Positions 4,477 through 8,985 of a stretch of DNA of 8,985 nucleotides are shown here, piece by piece. The stretch's first letter is position 1, and the number at the start of each line of letters is the position of its first letter. The notes below the pieces were generated by a model. It was not told where the DNA came from and searched no databases. It saw only the letters and a list, made by a program, of their open reading frames with translations. Source of the DNA: Hyphomicrobiales bacterium (GTDB taxonomy: Bacteria; Pseudomonadota; Alphaproteobacteria; Rhizobiales; S144-23); contig WGBL01000378.1 in the NCBI GenBank assembly GCA_015494375.1, positions 1-8,985 on the forward strand, given 5' to 3'. The position numbers and the translations under genes were made by a program.

Positions 4477-7389
4477 ATGGACGGACAAAGGCCAGGCTCC
4501 CGCAAACCCGACGCTGCCGGCGTTCTCGAGCGCAAGGTGCGTGCAAGCCGCTGGGCGCTTGCCTTCGAGCGCGCCTGGCCGCGGGTCTGGCTCGTGCTTG
4601 CGGTGATCGGCCTTTTCTTGTTGGTCTCGCTCCTCGGCCTCTGGCCGCTCCTCGGCCCCATCACCCATCGCATTGTCCTTGCCGGTTTCGCCCTCGCCCT
4701 CTTGATCTCGCTCATTGTGCTGTTGCGGCTTCCCTGGCCGAGCCGCGAGGACGCATTGCGCCGGCTCGAGCGCTTCTCTGACGTACGCCATCGCCCGGCC
4801 TCCTCTTATGATGATCGGCTTGCCATCGGACATGGGCGAGGCTCGCGCGAGCTTTGGGCCGCCCACCGCAGACGCCTTCTTGCGGCACTCGAGCGGCTGC
4901 GGGTCGCGCCACCGCGCCCGCGGGTCGATCTCCGCGATCCTGTTGCCGGACGGGCAGCGCTCCTGCTTTCGCTCGTGCTCGCACTCTTTCTTGTGGGTGA
5001 CGAGGCGAGCGATCGCATCCGCGCCGCCTTCCGCCTGGCCCCGCCCCCCGTGGCACTGGCCCACGCACGGCTCGATGCCTGGGTGACGCCACCCATCTAT
5101 ACCGGTAAGCCGCCGATCATGCTCGCCAACGGCATGCCCGCAAGCGGAGCCGATCGGATCGAGGGTCGCGACAAAACAGACGAATTGGCAAAACCCGTGC
5201 AGGTGCCCGAAGGCAGCGAGGTGATCATTCGCGCATCGGGCGCGCCGGCCGGCTCACTGACCGTCGTCGGGACGTATGCCGCCGAAGCGATGGGTGGTGA
5301 GGCCGGCGAAGCCGCGACCGGCAAGAAGAGGCAAGCACGGCGACGCTTCACCGCAAAAAAGGGAGACGACGGGCCCGAGGCCGAGCCCGGCGAGGACTTT
5401 GCCGAGTTCCGGATCAAGCTCGATGCCAGCATGAAGCTCGCCATCATGCTGGCAGAGCGGGAGATCCGGAGCTGGCGCTTTGATGTCGAGGACGATCGCC
5501 CGCCCACGATCAAGCTCACCAAGCCGCCATCGAAGGGCGCACGGGGCGCACTCAACCTCAGTTATGAGGTCGAGGACGACTACGGCGTGGTCTCGGCCGA
5601 GGCGCGGTTCGTGCTCCTCGAAGGAGCAGGGGCGGGAGAGGATGCGAGCGCAGGCGAAGGCGCGGACGCAGCCGGCAGCGATAATGAGGCCGGGCGCGGG
5701 GCATCGGACAATCCGGTTGCGCGTGAGCGGGGCCGCGCGCACGGGGGCGCGCCGGCACCACCCCCCGGCGGGCCGGAAAGCGCCCCAAGCCTCAAGCCCC
5801 GTGGCGGTTCGTCAGCCCGAGAACTCGCCCGAGACCCCGCAAGCCGGAAACGCCGCGACCTCCTGTTCGACGAGCCACCCCGCTTTGCCCTGCGCCTCGC
5901 CAAAGCCAACGCCAAGCACACAACGGGCTCGACATACAAGGACTTGACCGCCCACCCCTGGGCCGGGCTCAAGGTCAGGATGACACTTGCGGCGCGCGAT
6001 TCGGCCGGCCAGGTGGGCCTGAGCAAGCCTGAAGTGCTGGTGCTGCCTGCGCGGCGCTTCACCAAGCCGCTCGCAAGAGCCGTGATCGAGCAGCGGCGCA
6101 ATCTCTATCTCGCACCCCATCGCCGGCTTCGGGTTGCGCGCGCGCTCAACGCCCTCACGATTGCGCCGGAACGCTTTATTCCCGATCGTACCGTCTATCT
6201 GGCCCTGCGCTCGGCCTATTGGCGGCTCAAACGGCAGCGCTCGCGCGCTGAGCTGCGTTCGGTCTTCGATCAGCTCTGGGACGTGGCCCTGCGTATCGAG
6301 GACGGCGATTTGTCCGACGCCGAGCGCGCTCTGCGCGAAGCCCAGGACAACCTCGCCAAGGCCCTCGAAGAGGGAGCATCAGAAGCCGAAATCCGCCGCC
6401 TCATGAACGCGCTCCGCCAGGCCCTCAACCGCTTTCTGCAGTCGCTCGCCAAACAGGCTGAGCGCAACGGCCGCGAGCTGCCCGAGGCTCTCAAGAACAA
6501 TGGCCGCATGCTGAGCGCCCGCGATCTCGACGAGATGCTCAAGAATATCGAGAGCCTGGCCCGTTCGGGCGCACGCGAGGCGGCACAGCAGATGCTCAGC
6601 CAGCTGCGCGACATGCTCGAGCGGTTGCAATCGGGCCGCATGATGAGCTCGGAACGCTCCAATCAGGCCATGCAGCTGCTCGAGCGTTTCGGCAGCCTGA
6701 TCGAGGGCCAGCAGCGGCTCCTTGACGATACCTTCCGCCAGCGGCGCACGGGACAGGCGGGCCGCGGCCGGGCCGGTGAGCAACGGCGTGGGCAGCGGCC
6801 GGGAGCCGGGCGTGAGGGCCGCGGTCAGCGTGGCCTCAGAGGACAGCGCGGCCGGTTGAGTCGTGGCCAGGACGGGCGCGGGCTCGGCGGTCGAGGCCGT
6901 GGGCCCCTTGGTGAAGGCGAGCCGGGTCGAAACGGTCAAGGCCTTGCGGCGCGACAGGGCGAGCTGCGCCGACAGCTCGAGCGCCTGATGCAGGACTTGA
7001 AGGGCCTCGGCAATATTCCCCGCAGCCTCGATGGCGCCGGGCGGGCCATGGAGCGGGCCGAGCGCGCGCTCAGGGGCGAGGCGCTCAACCGCGCCACCCA
7101 ACAACAGTCCCTCGCGCTCGATCGCTTGCGCAAAGGCGCCGAGGCCATGGCCCAGCAGCTCATGCAAGGCCTCGAGGGGCAGCTGGGCAATGCACAGACG
7201 GGCCGTGATCCGCTGGGGCGGCCGCGCAATGGGCTCGGCAGCAACCCCAACGCCCGTGTGGGCGTGCCCGACGAAATCGACATCCAGAGGGCGCGCCGGA
7301 TCCTCGAGGAGCTGCGCCGCCGGCTGAGCGAGCCGACACGCCCGCCCATCGAGCTCGACTATCTCGAGCGCCTGCTCAAATGGTTCTAG
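4477..7389 (+). CDS. TIGR02302 family (DUF4175) large membrane protein
   Basis: The 970-residue product belongs to the alphaproteobacterial TIGR02302 family, known for N-terminal membrane helices, coiled coil and low-complexity sequence; its function is not established. Three hydrophobic segments are visible at about residues 37-59, 63-84 and 158-174. After the third, LDAWVTPPIYTGKPPIML opens a probably extracytoplasmic beta-rich region (SYEVEDDYGVVSAEARF, VRMTLAARDSAGQVG). It is interrupted by a polar acidic linker at about 383-450. Residues 510-745 are helical and rich in Leu/Arg/Glu, including many coiled-coil-like heptads. Residues 754-826 are an Arg/Gly/Gln-rich low-complexity tract. The end returns to charged helices and closes with DYLERLLKWF. 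The length exceeds the roughly 800-900 I recall for the family, consistent with the two low-complexity insertions. The stop codon overlaps that of zapE on the other strand. Confidence 0.88.
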   Translation: MDGQRPGSRKPDAAGVLERKVRASRWALAFERAWPRVWLVLAVIGLFLLVSLLGLWPLLGPITHRIVLAGFALALLISLIVLLRLPWPSREDALRRLERFSDVRHRPASSYDDRLAIGHGRGSRELWAAHRRRLLAALERLRVAPPRPRVDLRDPVAGRAALLLSLVLALFLVGDEASDRIRAAFRLAPPPVALAHARLDAWVTPPIYTGKPPIMLANGMPASGADRIEGRDKTDELAKPVQVPEGSEVIIRASGAPAGSLTVVGTYAAEAMGGEAGEAATGKKRQARRRFTAKKGDDGPEAEPGEDFAEFRIKLDASMKLAIMLAEREIRSWRFDVEDDRPPTIKLTKPPSKGARGALNLSYEVEDDYGVVSAEARFVLLEGAGAGEDASAGEGADAAGSDNEAGRGASDNPVARERGRAHGGAPAPPPGGPESAPSLKPRGGSSARELARDPASRKRRDLLFDEPPRFALRLAKANAKHTTGSTYKDLTAHPWAGLKVRMTLAARDSAGQVGLSKPEVLVLPARRFTKPLARAVIEQRRNLYLAPHRRLRVARALNALTIAPERFIPDRTVYLALRSAYWRLKRQRSRAELRSVFDQLWDVALRIEDGDLSDAERALREAQDNLAKALEEGASEAEIRRLMNALRQALNRFLQSLAKQAERNGRELPEALKNNGRMLSARDLDEMLKNIESLARSGAREAAQQMLSQLRDMLERLQSGRMMSSERSNQAMQLLERFGSLIEGQQRLLDDTFRQRRTGQAGRGRAGEQRRGQRPGAGREGRGQRGLRGQRGRLSRGQDGRGLGGRGRGPLGEGEPGRNGQGLAARQGELRRQLERLMQDLKGLGNIPRSLDGAGRAMERAERALRGEALNRATQQQSLALDRLRKGAEAMAQQLMQGLEGQLGNAQTGRDPLGRPRNGLGSNPNARVGVPDEIDIQRARRILEELRRRLSEPTRPPIELDYLERLLKWF

Positions 7390-8600
7390 GTTTGCTCTGG
7401 GCGCGCTCGCTGTTTGCGCGTTGAAATCTGACGGTCACCGCCCCGATCGCCGGGTACGCCCTCCCCACCACCGCGCGAAACCATCGCCCCGCCGCCCGGG
7501 CGCGCAGCAATGCGTGCGACATAATCCGCCGAGCGCATCTCGTTAAGCCTTGACGCCGTGCGGGCAAAGGCGAGCGCGTCGTCGGGCGGGCCGCACCAGA
7601 GCTTGTCGGGGTCCGCTGCGGCACTCGCCACCAGGCAAATCCGCTTGTCATAGAACGCATCAATCAGGTGAACGAAGCGGCGCGCCGGATCGCGCCTCTT
7701 GCGATCGAGCAAAGGGATGGCCTCGACGAAAACGGTGCCAAACTCCTGGGCGATGCGCAGATAGTCCCGGCTTGCCAGCGGCGCCTCACAAAGATCGGCA
7801 AAGCTGAAGCGCGCGGCATGCCCCGTGGCGAGCGGCACCCGCAAGCGGCGCCCCATGATTTCGAGCTCGCAGGGCGCCGGTGGATGGGGCGCATCACGTG
7901 TGAGGCGTTGCCACAGCTCGGCAATGCCCGCCTCCGCCTGGCGATCGAGTGGCGCAAAGTAGAGTTCAGCGCCCGCCAACATGTCGCGCCGATAGTCCTT
8001 GGCCGCTTCGAGCGCAAAAAGTTCCATGTGCTCCTCGATGAGCGCAATGAAGGGCAAGAAAAGTTCGCGATTGAGCCCCTCGCGATAAAGCTCGGCCGGG
8101 GGCGTGTTGGATGTGGCGACGATCACGGCACCATGGCCGAACAGCCCCTCGAACAGACGGCCGAGAATCATGGCATCGGCAATGTCCGTCACCTCGAACT
8201 CGTCGAGGCAGAGAAGTTTGGCCTCGTTTGCAATTTCCCGCGCAACATGGGGAATGGGGTCGCCCGGCACCTCCTTGCGCGCCGCCGCAATCCGGTTGTG
8301 GACCTCGGCCATGAATTGGTGAAAGTGCAATCGCCGCTTGGCCGCAAACGGAATGCTCTCGAAGAAGAGGTCCATGAGCATCGTCTTGCCGCTGCCGACG
8401 CCACCGAAGATATAGAGGCCACGGGGCACCGCGCCGCGCTTGCGCGTGAAATAGGCGAGCCAATCGGTCTTGACGGGGGGCGCATACCGCACGAGCCGGT
8501 TGGCCAGCAGCTCGAGTTTTTCGACGCCGAGCGCCTGCGCCGGGTCGGCTTTGAGCACGCCCTTTGCCAGACGCGCGCGGTAGATTTCGAGTGGCCCCAT
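7386..8600 (-). CDS. zapE: ZapE / AFG1-like AAA+ ATPase
   Basis: ZapE is a P-loop ATPase of the AFG1/LACE1 family. In E. coli it associates with the Z-ring under stress; the mitochondrial relatives act in protein quality control. The 404-residue product has Walker A GGVGSGKT at 66-73, the LHFHQFM segment, Walker B LLCLDEFEVTD from about 129, the sensor-like VIVATSNTPP at about 159-168, and RELFLPFI at about 178-185. It ends with the family segment RTASRLNEMRSADYVARI. The start at 8600 is chosen because GGAG lies 6 bases upstream and the family N-terminus (GPLEIYRARLAKG) begins there; an in-frame ATG at 8669 would add 23 Cys/Ser-rich residues unlike the family. A Gly/Arg-rich tail of about 38 residues (367-404) extends past the usual end. 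The usual neighbour mdh is not in the window. Confidence 0.93.
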   Translation of the reverse strand: MGPLEIYRARLAKGVLKADPAQALGVEKLELLANRLVRYAPPVKTDWLAYFTRKRGAVPRGLYIFGGVGSGKTMLMDLFFESIPFAAKRRLHFHQFMAEVHNRIAAARKEVPGDPIPHVAREIANEAKLLCLDEFEVTDIADAMILGRLFEGLFGHGAVIVATSNTPPAELYREGLNRELFLPFIALIEEHMELFALEAAKDYRRDMLAGAELYFAPLDRQAEAGIAELWQRLTRDAPHPPAPCELEIMGRRLRVPLATGHAARFSFADLCEAPLASRDYLRIAQEFGTVFVEAIPLLDRKRRDPARRFVHLIDAFYDKRICLVASAAADPDKLWCGPPDDALAFARTASRLNEMRSADYVARIAARPGGGAMVSRGGGEGVPGDRGGDRQISTRKQRARPEQT

Positions 8601-8610
8601 CTGACGCTCC

Positions 8611-8706
8611 TCACAACCCGAACCGGGCGCGGAGAGGGAGCACACGGAACCGCAGCAGTCGCGGCTCATCGGTGACAGTGGATGATTTCTTACGTTGCAT
8701 CGTCAT
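8611..8706 (-). CDS. Possible 31-codon upstream ORF before zapE
   Basis: On the minus strand an ATG at 8706 (second in-frame ATG at 8700) opens 31 codons, MTMQRKKSSTVTDEPRLL and onward, very basic. It ends in a TGA whose last base is immediately followed by the GGAG of the zapE ribosome site, 10 bases before the zapE ATG. That arrangement would suit translational coupling or a leader peptide. The ORF has no clear ribosome site of its own and no recognisable product, so it may be chance. Confidence 0.25.
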   Translation of the reverse strand: MTMQRKKSSTVTDEPRLLRFRVLPLRARFGL

Positions 8707-8728
8707 TCGCACCAGACAGGGCGAAGAA

Positions 8729-8758
8729 ATTTTGCATTGCCACCAGTTGGAGCATCAA
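8729..8758 (-). promoter_or_regulatory. Candidate zapE promoter
   Basis: On the minus strand TTGATG (8758-8753) and CAAAAT (8734-8729) are separated by 18 bases; each matches its consensus at 4 of 6 positions. Transcription would start near 8722, giving a leader of about 120 bases that contains the 31-codon ORF. Confidence 0.25.
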
Positions 8759-8985
8759 ACTTCAGCGCCCGGAGCGATGCGGAGACGGATGGGCGCGGGC
8801 AGCCTCGGAAACGGGCTCGCCGACCGCGCGTTGCCGAGCTCTTTCAGCAATCTCATCGGCCGGAGCCTCTCGAGCCGTCGCTGCCGGCACACCACCGTTT
8901 TGGCGCGCAGTCCGGGCGCCGCGCGACGCTTCGGCCGTCCTCCCGGCCAAGGCCCTGGTGCCGCCATTTGGATCATGGGCCGGCA
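8759..8985. other. Right-edge stretch with no convincing gene
   Basis: Two minus-strand frames run in from the window edge and stop at 8755-8757 and 8762-8764; one is Arg-rich, the other an Ala/Arg/Glu-rich low-complexity sequence that could be the tail of an upstream protein. On the plus strand an ATG at 8777 opens a frame that continues off the edge. None has a recognisable domain, and the region is too short to choose between them. Confidence 0.35.

Noticed and set aside
4407..4781. Plus-strand frame overlapping the start of the TIGR02302 gene
   Set aside because: Out of frame with the membrane-helix N-terminus of the large protein; the product is basic and disordered-looking.
7668..8675. 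Plus-strand open frame (335 codons) opposite zapE
   Set aside because: It is antisense to a clear ZapE with Walker A and B motifs; the product is an Arg/Glu-rich shadow translation without a domain.
1..8985. Mobile island, defence system, CRISPR array or phage remnant
   Set aside because: No spaced direct repeats, transposase, integrase, toxin-antitoxin or nuclease motif was seen. Base composition appears even and the gene content is housekeeping. The tRNA-side palindrome alone does not make an island.

Overview
This window looks like ordinary chromosome from a GC-rich alphaproteobacterium, most likely of the order Hyphomicrobiales (Rhizobiales). That placement is an inference. It rests on a TIGR02302/DUF4175-type giant membrane protein, a DnaA-domain-IV-only protein followed by a DUF6456 protein, ubiG, a short sufE, zapE, and a palindromic intergenic element of the kind common in this group. 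No database search was possible.

Layout. The left edge holds the 5' end of a tRNA gene on the minus strand, cut by the window. Next to it is a G-tract heptamer repeat and a nested palindromic repeat element (63-222). No gene is visible from 223 to 493. A small unrecognised gene (494-943, minus) diverges from a translationally coupled pair: a DnaA-type HTH protein (1168-1572) and a DUF6456 protein (1569-2444). sufE (2518-2997, minus, TTG start) converges on that pair. A 446-base stretch (2998-3443) has at most a doubtful 40-residue ORF. ubiG (3444-4307, plus) follows. Then comes a structured intergenic region with a 12-bp perfect inverted repeat, and the 970-residue TIGR02302 protein (4477-7389, plus). 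zapE (7386-8600, minus) converges on it so closely that the two stop codons share the tetranucleotide CTAG. The right end (8601-8985) holds a possible 31-codon upstream ORF, a weak zapE promoter, and no convincing gene.

Working together. sufE (Fe-S assembly), ubiG (ubiquinone methylation) and zapE (AAA+ protein linked to division and mitochondrial-type quality control) are housekeeping functions, but they are separate transcription units and do not form a pathway. The only tightly linked pair is the DnaA-domain gene plus the DUF6456 gene; both look like DNA-binding proteins and may be one regulatory unit. I see no CRISPR array, transposase, phage gene, toxin-antitoxin pair or defence system. 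The most interesting items are the nested palindromic element by the tRNA, the coupled DNA-binding pair with a changed DnaA recognition helix, the inverted-repeat cluster before the TIGR02302 gene, and the shared stop codons.
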